A DNA stretch of 64,000 nucleotides from Mesobacillus jeotgali (GCF_014856545.2 NZ_CP109811.1:3900001-3964000), one strand, 5' to 3'. Shown: positions 18,664-26,952, counted from the first letter of the stretch. The notes: generated from the letters alone by a model not told the origin. Numbers and translations are program-made.

Positions 18664-18996
18664 TCAGGACTTTTCCTCAATTGTTTTAAGCATGATTTTT
18701 TTCCTGAAGCCGCCACTGCGATTCTTCTTTAGCTGGCGCATGAACTCCACTTCCGATTCAGTGATTCCCCTGTGCTCGGCAATCGCATAGACCACCTCAA
18801 GCAAATCAACGATTTCACTCAGCAGCCTGTCCGATCCAGCATGACGGAATTTCTCAACTTCCTCATTGAACTTCTCCATCAGTTTTTCACTATATTGACT
18901 GCCTTCCAAAATTTCAAATTCTACTTTCTTGCCCTTTTCCTTCATTAAATCAGGAAAAAGGTCTCTTACGAGTTTGTTATATTCCTTTATCTCCAT
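18664..18996 (-). CDS. MazG-like NTP pyrophosphohydrolase
   Basis: A 110-residue all-alpha NTP-PPase of the phosphoribosyl-ATP pyrophosphohydrolase-like group. It begins YNKLVRDLFPDLM, and the metal-binding acidic residues fit EKFNEEVEKF and SEIVDLLEVVYAIAE. Such house-cleaning enzymes remove non-canonical nucleotides. No his operon is nearby, so a histidine biosynthesis role is unlikely. Confidence 0.85.
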   Translation of the reverse strand: MEIKEYNKLVRDLFPDLMKEKGKKVEFEILEGSQYSEKLMEKFNEEVEKFRHAGSDRLLSEIVDLLEVVYAIAEHRGITESEVEFMRQLKKNRSGGFRKKIMLKTIEEKS

Positions 18997-19165
18997 GTCG
19001 ATTCCCCTTTTGATGTCCTATTGATAAACATATCCTTTAAACGAGATGTTCAAACACTATTCTTGAAATATGGCTGCAGTACAGAGGGTTGTTGATTTCC
19101 AATCAGGCCACTTCAAAGATGGATTCATTCCAGGTACTATCCGTCTGCATAGTAAAATGGAGCAT

Positions 19166-19200
19166 TAGAAAAAGCCTGTGGATCGGTCCACAGGCTTTTC
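19166..19200. terminator. bidirectional hairpin terminator
   Basis: AAAAGCCTGTGG / CCACAGGCTTTT perfect stem. Confidence 0.75.
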
Positions 19201-19230
19201 GTATAATATAGGAAAGGTATAAATCGAGAT

Positions 19231-19352
19231 TTGTCCAGCTACAGCGCCTAGCCCCTCGAGACGTTTCGGTCCGCCCAATGAAGTCAAAGAACGACTTCAC
19301 TGGTCGGTCCTCCAACGCTTGTCGGGGCTGACCAAGGCGCTTCCGCTTTTCT
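19231..19352. repeat. palindromic Bacillaceae-type intergenic repeat
   Basis: Long imperfect inverted repeat: GCGCCTAGCCCCTCGA near the left pairs with GTCGGGGCTGACCAAGGCGC near the right, with an inner stem GAAGTC...GACTTC. I recognise the sequence style (GTCCAGCT...AGCGCCTAG) from many Bacillus-group intergenic regions. Non-coding. It ends right at the stop codon of the small gene at 19355. Confidence 0.7.
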
Positions 19353-19354
19353 TC

Positions 19355-19579
19355 TCAAACCACATAATCTTCAGTTAACTTACTGCAAGCATTCGATAGA
19401 TTCTGCAAGCATTCCATCCTTAGCTTTTCGTCACAGATAAAGTCATTAAGCAGCTCTTCTTCAAGCTTCAATTGAATTTGATTGATTTCTTCCCGGAACC
19501 TCTCTCTTTTTTCAACCTCAGATAAATGAAACTCTATCTCCCGTTCAAAGTACTCTACCGTCCCAAATAAAACCGTCAA
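19355..19579 (-). CDS. small charged helical protein downstream of a c-di-GMP riboswitch
   Basis: A 74-residue acidic protein, mostly predictable helix with heptad-like leucines and three Cys (near residues 47, 56 and 64). A TTG start at 19579 has GGAGG 5 bases upstream; the longer GTG start at 19591 overlaps that box and is less likely. It is the first gene after a c-di-GMP-I riboswitch and terminator on this strand, so it may belong to the c-di-GMP regulon. No family recognised. Confidence 0.6.
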   Translation of the reverse strand: MTVLFGTVEYFEREIEFHLSEVEKRERFREEINQIQLKLEEELLNDFICDEKLRMECLQNLSNACSKLTEDYVV

Positions 19580-19753
19580 CGTTTCCTCCACCTTTCATAA
19601 AAAATTGAATATCCTATGTGCTGAAACCAAATCTGCCAAAAGGATCATTTTATTTTGTCCTGTCAAGTAACTTAAGTATTATTTATCCTATATCGCAAAA
19701 TGCAAACGTGAAATTCGTTTCTTTTTGCAATATGGTGCAGAAAGAGACATTCC

Positions 19754-19786
19754 AAAAAAAAATCCCCCAAAAGGACGGCGGATTTA
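19754..19786 (-). terminator. expression-platform terminator of the c-di-GMP riboswitch
   Basis: On the minus strand AAATCCGCC pairs with GGGGGATTT (one mismatch), followed by a run of T. It lies about 60 bases after the aptamer. Confidence 0.7.
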
Positions 19787-19844
19787 ATGCGGCAAACAGT
19801 CTTCAAAACCATCCGCCTGTACCTGGTGTTCTCATCCGTTCTTT

Positions 19845-19925
19845 TTTGGCAACCCGACGATCATAGCAGTAATGCCTTAGACTCGTGGCTTTGCGTCCTC
19901 ATCTTTCAATGAGTTTGCCTTTTTC
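19845..19925 (-). ncRNA. c-di-GMP-I (GEMM) riboswitch
   Basis: The minus strand shows the conserved GEMM core: GGCAAAC, a GAAA-tetraloop-like hairpin (CTCATTGAAAGATGAG), GGACGCAAAGCCACG, then a second hairpin and the closing GGGTTGCC. The aptamer is preceded by a good promoter and followed by an intrinsic terminator, so c-di-GMP probably controls readthrough into the small gene at 19579. Confidence 0.9.
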
Positions 19926-19937
19926 AGTTCTAATTAA

Positions 19938-19966
19938 AATATAAAACTTTAGTACTGTTATTTCAA
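19938..19966 (-). promoter_or_regulatory. SigA-type promoter of the riboswitch transcript
   Basis: -35 TTGAAA (19966-19961), exact 17-base spacer, -10 TATATT (19943-19938), about 12 bases before the aptamer. Confidence 0.7.
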
Positions 19967-20051
19967 CAATTTTCGCCATTTTCTTACAAGGATGAGTCTT
20001 TTTTCCTACAACTTTGTGAATACCAGGTACCATCTCTTGCTTTTGAAGAAA

Positions 20052-20083
20052 AGAGAGACCGTCTCCAGATGGCACGGTCTCCT
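20052..20083 (-). terminator. terminator of the propeller protein gene
   Basis: GAGACCGT / ACGGTCTC stem-loop just after the stop codon. Confidence 0.7.
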
Positions 20084-20090
20084 GATTATG

Positions 20091-21416
20091 CTATGGCAAT
20101 AAACTCTTCAATGGTTTTGCGTAGACATTATAATCCTGGCTGCCGATGAATAAAGTTTCGTTGATGATCACAGGTCCTCCAGGCGATAAAGGCCCACCTA
20201 ATTTAATTTTATTCAGCAGTTTTCCATTGCTGGCTTGCAGGACATAAAGATTTCCTTTTACATCCCCTGCATAAACCTGGCCATCCTTTACGGCTGGTGC
20301 ACCTTTGATGCCTTCACCTGCATTATGCTCCCAAACCTTATTTCCGGTTGGAATATGGTAGGCCATGAGTGATTTGGTATAAGGACTTCCTACGAATGCA
20401 TACTCGCCGTCAATCGTGACTGCACCTGATGTATTCGTATGCGGAATTGGCACCTTCTGGTCTGGTCCCGTCCCCATTAAGTCCTTCCATAGCAGCTTTC
20501 CGGTTTTATTATCAAATGCGTAGATAAAATGATAATTTTCTGCATCATCACCATATAGCCTTTTTTCCTTTTGAGTTATTTTAAACGCCTTATTGGGCAT
20601 GTTCTCGCCATATTTTTCCCATAGCTGCTTTTTATTCTGCTGTAAATTCATTTTCGCTCCGGTCACAATCACTGTATTCCCCGCTACAGCAGGCGGTACA
20701 TCTGTTACAGATCCAAGCTTTCCCTGTTTCCAAATGATCTTCTGTCTTTCTAAATCAACAGCAACGAGCTTATCCAGTGCGCCGACATATAAAATATCGT
20801 CTTTGATATGTGGAGATGACATGCTTGCCCAGCCAGGGAGCTTCAATTTCCATTTCAGCTTTCCGGTTTTAGCGTCCAGGGCATAAAGATGGCTATCCCC
20901 TGTGGCAATGTAAACATTTCCTTTGTAATAGGCAGGTGCCGGCATGACCTCACCCTCTGTCTTATACTCCCAAACTTTTTCACCAGTCTGTGCCTGAAAT
21001 GCTGCTACTCCGCTTTCACCTGTCCCTCTTACCTTTTGCTTGAATGGGTCTTTGAATTTTCGGTTGCCATACCCTACATATAGAATGCCGTCATGGAAAA
21101 TCGTATCGGCATGGATCCAGTTTGCCACAGATGCCTTCCAATTGATTTTTCCAGAAAACAAATCGAATGAATAGAGGTCCCCGCTATTATGGTTGCCGAC
21201 ATACAGACTGTTTTTAACAATCACGGGATTCGCCCGGACTTCATCACCTGTTGAATAGATTTTCTCAATCGAGCGACTATCGCCATTTGAATAAACAGCG
21301 TTATTGGATGTATCGAACCGGTATTGCTCCCAGTCATTAGGACCGTATTGCAAATCACTTGCTGAAGCAAAAGACCCAAAACTCAACAACATCAAGAAAC
21401 TAATAATTACCTTCAT
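20091..21416 (-). CDS. secreted PQQ-like beta-propeller repeat protein
   Basis: A 441-residue exported protein: signal peptide about 1-19 (FLMLLSFGSFASAS), then seven or more PQQ-type blades marked by repeats such as LYALDAKTGKLKWK, IYAFDNKTGKLLWK and LYVLQASNGKLLNK. An AAGGAGGAAG box supports ATG 21416 rather than the upstream in-frame start. The fold resembles BamB and quinoprotein dehydrogenases, but the catalytic residues of the latter are not evident, so it may be a binding scaffold. Single gene. Confidence 0.85.
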   Translation of the reverse strand: MKVIISFLMLLSFGSFASASDLQYGPNDWEQYRFDTSNNAVYSNGDSRSIEKIYSTGDEVRANPVIVKNSLYVGNHNSGDLYSFDLFSGKINWKASVANWIHADTIFHDGILYVGYGNRKFKDPFKQKVRGTGESGVAAFQAQTGEKVWEYKTEGEVMPAPAYYKGNVYIATGDSHLYALDAKTGKLKWKLKLPGWASMSSPHIKDDILYVGALDKLVAVDLERQKIIWKQGKLGSVTDVPPAVAGNTVIVTGAKMNLQQNKKQLWEKYGENMPNKAFKITQKEKRLYGDDAENYHFIYAFDNKTGKLLWKDLMGTGPDQKVPIPHTNTSGAVTIDGEYAFVGSPYTKSLMAYHIPTGNKVWEHNAGEGIKGAPAVKDGQVYAGDVKGNLYVLQASNGKLLNKIKLGGPLSPGGPVIINETLFIGSQDYNVYAKPLKSLLP

Positions 21417-21630
21417 TTTCTTCCTCCTTTGAAAAAATACCCCATCGCCCATATATGCTTATAATTCCCAAATAATTTTTAGCGAAACCGCTTACAAGTT
21501 ATTACCATTTTAGGTCTGCTCTCATTCTTATTGTTTTCACAATGTAATATCCCAGCAATCTCTATGTAAAATTCACTTGCTAGAATAAAAGGAAGAAGCT
21601 TTATTACAGGCGAATGGCAGGGGGATCCTT

Positions 21631-21975
21631 ATGGAACAGCATGTTAAAAAGTCGCTAGATGAATGGAAAGCAGAAATTGAAGAGATTCTTCAAGAGATTG
21701 ATGCGGAGTATGAAGAAGTTAAAAACGAGTTAAGTGTGTATACACATAAATTCAACATCACAAAGCAAGTCGTCCAGTCGACAGTAAATCCAGATTTGAA
21801 CAGGAAAATCCGTGAACTGTATCATCAGCCATTTGAGGAAAAATTCAATGATTTAAAGGAATATATCAAGGAGTTGGAAGAGAAAAAGAGAGTCTTCCAG
21901 ATGTTCACCGATAAAATCGAAAAAGTGACGGAAAAAGAAGATACACCGCAACTCGCAATCGCGCAAACTGAATAA
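21631..21975 (+). CDS. coiled-coil protein of unknown function
   Basis: A 114-residue, highly charged, helical protein with heptads at both ends (about 5-35 and 70-100) and no Cys or membrane segment. GGGGGATCC-like purines precede the ATG. Its terminator has been split by the IS3 element at 22011. I do not recognise the family. Confidence 0.7.
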   Translation: MEQHVKKSLDEWKAEIEEILQEIDAEYEEVKNELSVYTHKFNITKQVVQSTVNPDLNRKIRELYHQPFEEKFNDLKEYIKELEEKKRVFQMFTDKIEKVTEKEDTPQLAIAQTE

Positions 21976-21980
21976 AAAGA

Positions 21981-22006
21981 AAAGCTTGGCTGATTGATCG
22001 AAATCT
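21981..22006 (+). terminator. left half of a terminator split by the IS element
   Basis: AAGCTTGGCTG (left arm) and the loop ATTGATCGAAATCT stand here. The matching right arm CAGCCAGGCTTTTTT is at 23687-23701, beyond the insertion. Rejoined they form a normal stem with a 14-base loop and T-run. Confidence 0.75.
21993..22006. repeat. 14-bp direct repeat flanking the IS, left copy
   Basis: ATTGATCGAAATCT, identical to 23673-23686 on the other side of the IS. It equals the loop of the interrupted terminator. Confidence 0.85.
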
Positions 22007-22050
22007 GAACTGCTCCCGGTCAAGTAGACAGTGGAAATAATAAAAACAAT

Positions 22051-22857
22051 CTAAGCGGCTTTAGCCCTGTATTCTAGGGGGCTAAGGCCGTTTAATCTTT
22101 TTTGGTAACGCTTATGGTTATAAAAGTATATGTACTCATCAATCGCCGCAGATAGTTCCTCAAAGGTCTTATATTTCTCCAGGTAATACTTCTCGCTTTT
22201 CAGTGATCCCCAAAAGGATTCCATTGGACCATTGTCAATACATCTTCCGACTCGAGACATACTTTGAGTCATCTCTGCTTGATCTATTCTTCGTTTAAAT
22301 CCGAGATGGGTATACTGAAAGCCTCTGTCGCTATGTATAAGTGGACGGTCTCCATTCAAAAGGGCTGTAGCCTGATCCAGCGTATCAAACACCAGTTTAT
22401 TGTTGTTGGAATGCCCAAAAACGTAACTGACGATGGTTCCATCGTGTAAGTCTTTAATCGCACTCAAATAAGCCTTTTTTGCTTCTCCATACTTGAATTC
22501 AGTGACATCCGTAACCCATTTCTCATTTGGATTTTCGGCTTGGAATTCACGGTTTAACACATTTTCTGCGACATGTTGAGGGGTTGACTTTTTATAGCGT
22601 TTCTTCTTTTTCCGGATTACGCTTTGAATGCCGACAATCTTCATCAGCCTATAGATACGCTTATGGTTGAAGCTCTTGCCCAACTTTCGATTCAGAGCCA
22701 TCGTAATCCTGCGGTAGCCGTAGATTCCTTTAACATCTTCATGGAGAGCCTTCATTTCTTCTACAAGTTCTTCATTCTGTCGTTCACGGATTAAAGGTAC
22801 TCGCTTCAGCCATTTGTAATATGAAGATCTAGCCACCCCCGCAATTTCACAAAGCAT
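22051..22857 (-). CDS. IS3-family transposase OrfB (DDE integrase domain)
   Basis: Catalytic half of the transposase, 268 residues from the ATG. An IS150-type HTH_21 region (KALHEDVKGIYGYRRI) is followed by an rve/DDE core: VTDVTEF holds the first Asp, HSDRGFQYT the second, and MESFWGSLKSEKYY the Glu. The frame stays open upstream of the ATG through SQVRLEERYIAIKELHQEEG, which is normal OrfB N-terminal sequence, so the active protein is the OrfAB fusion made by frameshifting. Confidence 0.92.
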   Translation of the reverse strand: MLCEIAGVARSSYYKWLKRVPLIRERQNEELVEEMKALHEDVKGIYGYRRITMALNRKLGKSFNHKRIYRLMKIVGIQSVIRKKKKRYKKSTPQHVAENVLNREFQAENPNEKWVTDVTEFKYGEAKKAYLSAIKDLHDGTIVSYVFGHSNNNKLVFDTLDQATALLNGDRPLIHSDRGFQYTHLGFKRRIDQAEMTQSMSRVGRCIDNGPMESFWGSLKSEKYYLEKYKTFEELSAAIDEYIYFYNHKRYQKRLNGLSPLEYRAKAA

Positions 22858-22928
22858 GACGAGAGGGAATCCCTCCTCCTGGTGAAGTTCCTTGATCGCG
22901 ATATATCTCTCCTCTAGGCGTACCTGGC

Positions 22929-23606
22929 TTATCTTCGCCTCCTTTCGATCTCCTCTAACTTTTTTAGGAATGCATTCTCTGCACGTAAGCGTTCGTTTTC
23001 GCTCGCAAGCCTCTTCATCTCCAATTTCATCTTCTGTTCTGGAGAGAGTTCAACTTCTTCCTTTTTCCTCCCACGTTTATCCCCTAGGGCTTCTTCGCCG
23101 CCATCCTCATACTTTTTAACCCATTGATATACTTGTTGGTAAGAGACCTGGTAGGTCTCAGCTGCCTTCTGATAATCTTTGCCGTTCTCAAGGCAATATA
23201 GCACAATCTCTTTCCGTTCATTTATAGTAGTGTTTCTTCTAGTCATAGTGTTTGTCCTTCCTTGGAAAGTGTCCTTTAATTCTCTATGACTATTATACTT
23301 TTTAATCCACTTGCGAAGGAGAGAAGTAGTGGAAATTTCATATTTCCTCGTAACTTCCTGAATGGAGTAATCTCCGCTAAGATAGTCCTGAACTGCCGAC
23401 AGTTTAAGTTCCTTCGAATATCTCTTCCAAGTAGAGGATTCGTTCAATCCTTCCACTCCGTATTTTTCAAACTTATAGATCCAATCATAAATTGCCATAT
23501 TGCTCACTTTGTATATAGATTCCAGTTCCGAAATGGTATGGTTCCTGTTTTCCAAAGCCTTTATAATCTTAATTTTATCTTGGAGTGAAAAGGCCCTTTT
23601 TGACAT
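22929..23606 (-). CDS. IS3-family transposase OrfA (helix-turn-helix, leucine zipper)
   Basis: A 225-residue DNA-binding subunit with repeated HTH segments (about residues 8-45, 55-95 and 125-165) and a C-terminal leucine zipper (LEMKRLASENERLRAENAF). The length is high for OrfA but usual for IS150-like elements with duplicated HTHs. Its ribosome site AAGGGGAG lies 7 bases before ATG 23606 inside a long hairpin. It ends 70 codons into the region that overlaps the OrfB frame. Confidence 0.9.
   Translation of the reverse strand: MSKRAFSLQDKIKIIKALENRNHTISELESIYKVSNMAIYDWIYKFEKYGVEGLNESSTWKRYSKELKLSAVQDYLSGDYSIQEVTRKYEISTTSLLRKWIKKYNSHRELKDTFQGRTNTMTRRNTTINERKEIVLYCLENGKDYQKAAETYQVSYQQVYQWVKKYEDGGEEALGDKRGRKKEEVELSPEQKMKLEMKRLASENERLRAENAFLKKLEEIERRRR
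22959..22965 (-). promoter_or_regulatory. programmed -1 frameshift heptamer A_AAA_AAG
   Basis: Minus strand AAAAAAG, read in the OrfA frame as CTA AAA AAG. A -1 slip continues GTT AGA GGA ... and joins exactly the open OrfB frame (KISQVRLEER). A GGAGATCGAAAGGAGG purine stretch follows, a possible Shine-Dalgarno-like stimulator. Confidence 0.88.
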
Positions 23607-23613
23607 ATAAAAA

Positions 23614-23666
23614 CTCCCCTTTAAGTAAACAGATTATATTTTTTAATCTGTCTACCTAAAGGGGAG
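23614..23666 (-). promoter_or_regulatory. hairpin hiding the transposase ribosome site
   Basis: Arms 23644-23666 (CTCCCCTTTAGG...) and 23614-23636 pair over 23 bases with two G-U wobbles in the RNA, loop 7 bases. The OrfA ribosome site AAGGGGAG is inside the second arm. Transcripts entering from outside would fold it shut. Confidence 0.75.
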
Positions 23667-23672
23667 CATATC

Positions 23673-23686
23673 ATTGATCGAAATCT
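23673..23686. repeat. 14-bp direct repeat flanking the IS, right copy
   Basis: ATTGATCGAAATCT, identical to 21993-22006. The terminator right arm CAGCCAGGCT follows at once. Confidence 0.85.
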
Positions 23687-23705
23687 CAGCCAGGCTTTTT
23701 TATGC

Positions 23706-24527
23706 TTATCTCTTCCACCAAGAATCAAACATGGATGCGGGCATATGCCGTTTATGCTCTGAAGCAAGGTATCTGCCTTCAATTTTAGCAGCGTCTCCTT
23801 CGTCAATCTGCTTTCCTTCAAGATAGTCATCGATTGCTTCATAGCTGACTCCAAGCTCGGTTTCGTCTGACTGAAGCGGCTTGTTGTCAAGAAGGTCGGC
23901 AGTAGGTTCCTTCAGGTACAGTCTCGGTTCTGCGTTCATTGCCTTCAGCAGCTCCCTGCCCTGACGCTTGTTCAGTCCGGATAAAGGCAACAAATCGGCA
24001 CCGCCATCTCCGTATTTTGTAAAGAATCCGGTCACAGCCTCGGCAGCATGGTCAGTCCCGATTACCAGCAGGCCTTCCTGTCCTGCAATGGCATACTGTG
24101 TGATCATCCTCATTCTGGCCTTTGCGTTTCCTTTATTAAAGTCCGTCATATTATCGCCTATCGCTTCTTCAAACTGTGTATTGAACGTATCGACAGCCGG
24201 CTGGATATTGAAGGTGATCGTCTGGTCAGCCTTGATGAAGTCCAATGCTTTCTGAGCATCTTCCTCATCTTTTTGCACAGCGTACGGAAGTCTGACTGCT
24301 ACGAATTTGGCCTCCTTGCCTTCTGACCGCAATTCCTCCGATGCTAGCTGCGCCAGCCTTCCAGCCAGAGTGGAATCCTGGCCGCCGCTAATTCCAAGCA
24401 CGAACCCTTTCGCCCTTGAGGCAAGCAAATATTCCTTTAAAAAATCAATCCTCTTCCTGATTTCCTGCTGGGGATTAATTTGCGGCTGCACATTCAATGC
24501 GTCAATTATCTGTTCTTGCAAGTTCAT
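23706..24527 (-). CDS. nadE: ammonia-dependent NAD+ synthetase
   Basis: Final step of NAD synthesis: amidation of deamido-NAD with ammonia and ATP. SGGQDS (residues 47-52) is the pyrophosphate loop of N-type ATP pyrophosphatases. [21 protein letters not shown] and the PTADL segment are hallmark NadE motifs. 273 residues, as in B. subtilis (272). AGGAGG precedes ATG 24527; the ORF opens further upstream without a good site. Its former 3' terminator was the one split by the IS. Confidence 0.96.
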   Translation of the reverse strand: MNLQEQIIDALNVQPQINPQQEIRKRIDFLKEYLLASRAKGFVLGISGGQDSTLAGRLAQLASEELRSEGKEAKFVAVRLPYAVQKDEEDAQKALDFIKADQTITFNIQPAVDTFNTQFEEAIGDNMTDFNKGNAKARMRMITQYAIAGQEGLLVIGTDHAAEAVTGFFTKYGDGGADLLPLSGLNKRQGRELLKAMNAEPRLYLKEPTADLLDNKPLQSDETELGVSYEAIDDYLEGKQIDEGDAAKIEGRYLASEHKRHMPASMFDSWWKR

Positions 24528-24801
24528 AATAAACCTCCTAAACACTTTAAACTGATATCAGGCTCTTTTGTCCATTTACGTTGAGAAAGCCTTTGCTAGA
24601 ATCTCATTATAAAAGAGCATATCCCTTACAAAGCTTAAAGTCCAGATTTTGGTCAGGTTATCTAACATTCATTTTACAAACGAAATTCTACTGTACTATT
24701 TTACCCATTCACCTGTTGTTCGTAACATTTTGTCACCAAGGATTTTTTTGCTAGACTATAACTTAGACTACTCATGCTTAAACAAATTGGAGGCATTCAT
24801 A

Positions 24802-25857
24802 ATGGCAACTCATGAAAAATTAAAAGGCTATTTTGGTACATATACAAAAGGGGACAGCGAAGGCATCTACTCATTCACCCTAGATTCTGTGAATGGAAAA
24901 ATCCTCGACGTGGAACCAGCGGCAGCCTTGGAGAATCCTACATACCTGACAATCAGTGACGACAACCGCTTTCTTTATGCCGTCGCAAAGGAAGGGGGTA
25001 CCGGAGGTGTGGCAGGCTTTGGTATCCTTGATTCCGGGAAGCTATCATTCATCAATTCGGAGCTTGCTCCAGGAGCGTCACCATGCCATGTGAGCGTGAA
25101 CAAGGAAAATAACCTGCTTTTATCTGCCAATTACCACAAAGGGTCTGCTGATTCCTATCTGCTGAACTCTGATACAGGCAATATTGAGTCAGCCTTATCA
25201 AGTGCGGTCCATGAAGGATCAGGCCCGGATGAGCGCCAGGAAAAAGCGCACACCCATTATGCAGGTTTCACACCGGACGGAAACTATGCGGCAGTTGTTG
25301 ACCTTGGCATCGACCAGTTGATTACCTATACTCTGGATAACGGCCAGCTGATCGAGAAGAGTATGCTCCATATTGCACCAGGAAGCGGTCCAAGACATCT
25401 TGTTTTCCATCCAAACAATGCCATCGCCTATTTGATGACAGAATTCAGCTCTGAAGTTCTAGTTTTAAAATACAATTCACAGGACGGCAACTTTGAACAG
25501 CTCCAGGCAATCTCCACCCTGCCTGCAGATTTTAGCGAAAACAACCAGGGAAGCGCCATCCATATTTCATCTGATGGAAAATTCGTCTACGCTGCCAATC
25601 GCGGCCATGACAGTATTGCAATTTTCAAGGTAGACCCAGAAAGCTTCCAGCTTGATTTTATCGAACATACGTCAACGGAAGGTAATTGGCCAAGGGATTT
25701 TGTGCTGGATCCGAGCGAGAAATTCCTGATTGCGACGAACCAAAATTCCAGTAATGTAGCGCTTTTTGCCCGTGACACAGATACAGGCCGATTGACACTT
25801 TTGCAGTCAGATGTGAAGGTTCCAGATCCGGTATGTGTGAAATTTTTAAATTACTAA
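24802..25857 (+). CDS. pgl: 6-phosphogluconolactonase, lactonase (seven-bladed propeller) family
   Basis: Cytoplasmic beta-propeller lactonase of 351 residues, like B. subtilis Pgl/YkgB, hydrolysing 6-phosphogluconolactone in the pentose phosphate pathway. Typical repeats are GYFGTYTKGDSEGIYSF, SGPRHLVFHPNN and NRGHDSIAIFKVD, and the WPRDFVLDPS segment is a family mark. GGAGG 10 bases before ATG 24802 sets the start; the longer ORF upstream has none. Some family members are assigned to other lactones. Confidence 0.88.
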   Translation: MATHEKLKGYFGTYTKGDSEGIYSFTLDSVNGKILDVEPAAALENPTYLTISDDNRFLYAVAKEGGTGGVAGFGILDSGKLSFINSELAPGASPCHVSVNKENNLLLSANYHKGSADSYLLNSDTGNIESALSSAVHEGSGPDERQEKAHTHYAGFTPDGNYAAVVDLGIDQLITYTLDNGQLIEKSMLHIAPGSGPRHLVFHPNNAIAYLMTEFSSEVLVLKYNSQDGNFEQLQAISTLPADFSENNQGSAIHISSDGKFVYAANRGHDSIAIFKVDPESFQLDFIEHTSTEGNWPRDFVLDPSEKFLIATNQNSSNVALFARDTDTGRLTLLQSDVKVPDPVCVKFLNY

Positions 25858-25867
25858 AGGTTGTAAA

Positions 25868-25904
25868 ACAGGGCAGGTGCCGTTAAGCGCACCTGCCCTT
25901 TCTT
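25868..25904. terminator. bidirectional terminator
   Basis: GGGCAGGTGC / GCACCTGCCC stem between convergent genes. Confidence 0.85.
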
Positions 25905-26888
25905 TTACATGTCACTTGGGAATCTGACACCCATTTGCGATCTTGCTTCATCAAGAATCCTCATCGTGATCCTCGAGTTTTCAAGCGAATTGTTCCTTGA
26001 TTCCAATTTTCCTTGCTGAATCAAATTGATGAATTCCTCTGCTTCATAAAACATATTATCAGCCAGTTGTTCTCTAGAAATATCTTCGGATTTCCCGTCG
26101 CGATAAAGAATTTCCACTTTTTCCGGCGTGCTGATCTTATCAATCCTGATGTTCCCATTCTCGCCGTGTATTTCAGAAGGTAGAGACGAATCAGTGATTT
26201 TCGAAAACATGATGACCGCATCCATTTCCTCATATTTCAAAATCAGGCTGCCTTCCCCATCCACCCCTGATTCAAGCAAATAGCCGGTTGCCTGAATCGA
26301 CTTTGGCTCTCCAAACAGGACGACAAGCGGATAGATGCAGTAAATACCGATGTCCATCAGCGAACCTGCCGAAAATTTCGGGTTGAAGGCGTTCAACACG
26401 ATTCCTTCTTTATATTTGTCATAGCGGGATGAATACTGGCAATAGCTGGCGAAGTACCTTCTAATTGTGCCTATTTTATCCAGATTCTCCTGGACAGCCT
26501 TGAAGTTCGGCATCAAGGTTGATTTTAGCGCCTCCATTAAAACAACCTGATTATCCTTTGCCGTCCTGACCATATCGTCCAGCTCGCGGCTGTTGGACGC
26601 GATTGCTTTTTCGCAGAGAACATGTTTGCCATTTTCCATAAGCGCCTTCGCCTGGCTGGCATGCATAGAATTGGGACTAGCAATATAGACAGCATCAATT
26701 AGATCGCTTTTTGCCATCTCTTCCAGGTCTGTAAAAATAGTATCCACTCCGAATTTGCCGGCAAACTCCGCGGCACGGACCTCTGTACGCGAGTAAACAG
26801 CAGCAAGCTGAAAATCCTGATGATGGCTTGCCCCCTTGATAAATGCTTCTGTAATCCAATTTGTACCTACTACTCCGAAACGCACCAT
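25905..26888 (-). CDS. Gfo/Idh/MocA-family NAD(P)-dependent oxidoreductase
   Basis: A 327-residue dehydrogenase. N-terminal Rossmann fold with GVVGTNWITEAF, then the family motif CEKAIASN (EKxxA form of EKP) near residue 93 and the C-terminal sheet domain with NPKFSAGSLMDIGIYCIYPL, where DxGxY is the conserved motif. Substrate, probably a sugar or polyol, cannot be told. No pathway neighbours. Confidence 0.88.
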   Translation of the reverse strand: MVRFGVVGTNWITEAFIKGASHHQDFQLAAVYSRTEVRAAEFAGKFGVDTIFTDLEEMAKSDLIDAVYIASPNSMHASQAKALMENGKHVLCEKAIASNSRELDDMVRTAKDNQVVLMEALKSTLMPNFKAVQENLDKIGTIRRYFASYCQYSSRYDKYKEGIVLNAFNPKFSAGSLMDIGIYCIYPLVVLFGEPKSIQATGYLLESGVDGEGSLILKYEEMDAVIMFSKITDSSLPSEIHGENGNIRIDKISTPEKVEILYRDGKSEDISREQLADNMFYEAEEFINLIQQGKLESRNNSLENSRITMRILDEARSQMGVRFPSDM

Positions 26889-26952
26889 GTTGTTTCACCC
26901 TTTCAAATAGCAAAAGCCGGGGATCAACGCCCGCAGCTTCTTTTTTCATCTT

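Larger units (their letters stand above)
22011..23668 (-). mobile_element. IS3-family (IS150-like) insertion sequence
   Basis: Terminal inverted repeats TGCTCCCGGTCAAGTAGACAG (22011-22031) and its partner (23648-23668) match at 17 of 21 positions and begin TG. Two more matching bases (GA) extend the ends to 22007 and 23672, abutting a 14-bp direct repeat on each side. Inside are orfA and orfB in different frames with a -1 frameshift signal. The copy looks intact. It has landed in the loop of the terminator between a coiled-coil gene and nadE. Confidence 0.92.

Noticed and set aside
19618..19866. 82-residue plus-strand ORF
   Set aside because: No ribosome site, and it runs antisense through the riboswitch terminator and into the aptamer.
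22051..23606. Transposase disabled by frameshift
   Set aside because: The frame change coincides with a canonical A_AAA_AAG slip site and both frames are intact, so it is programmed.
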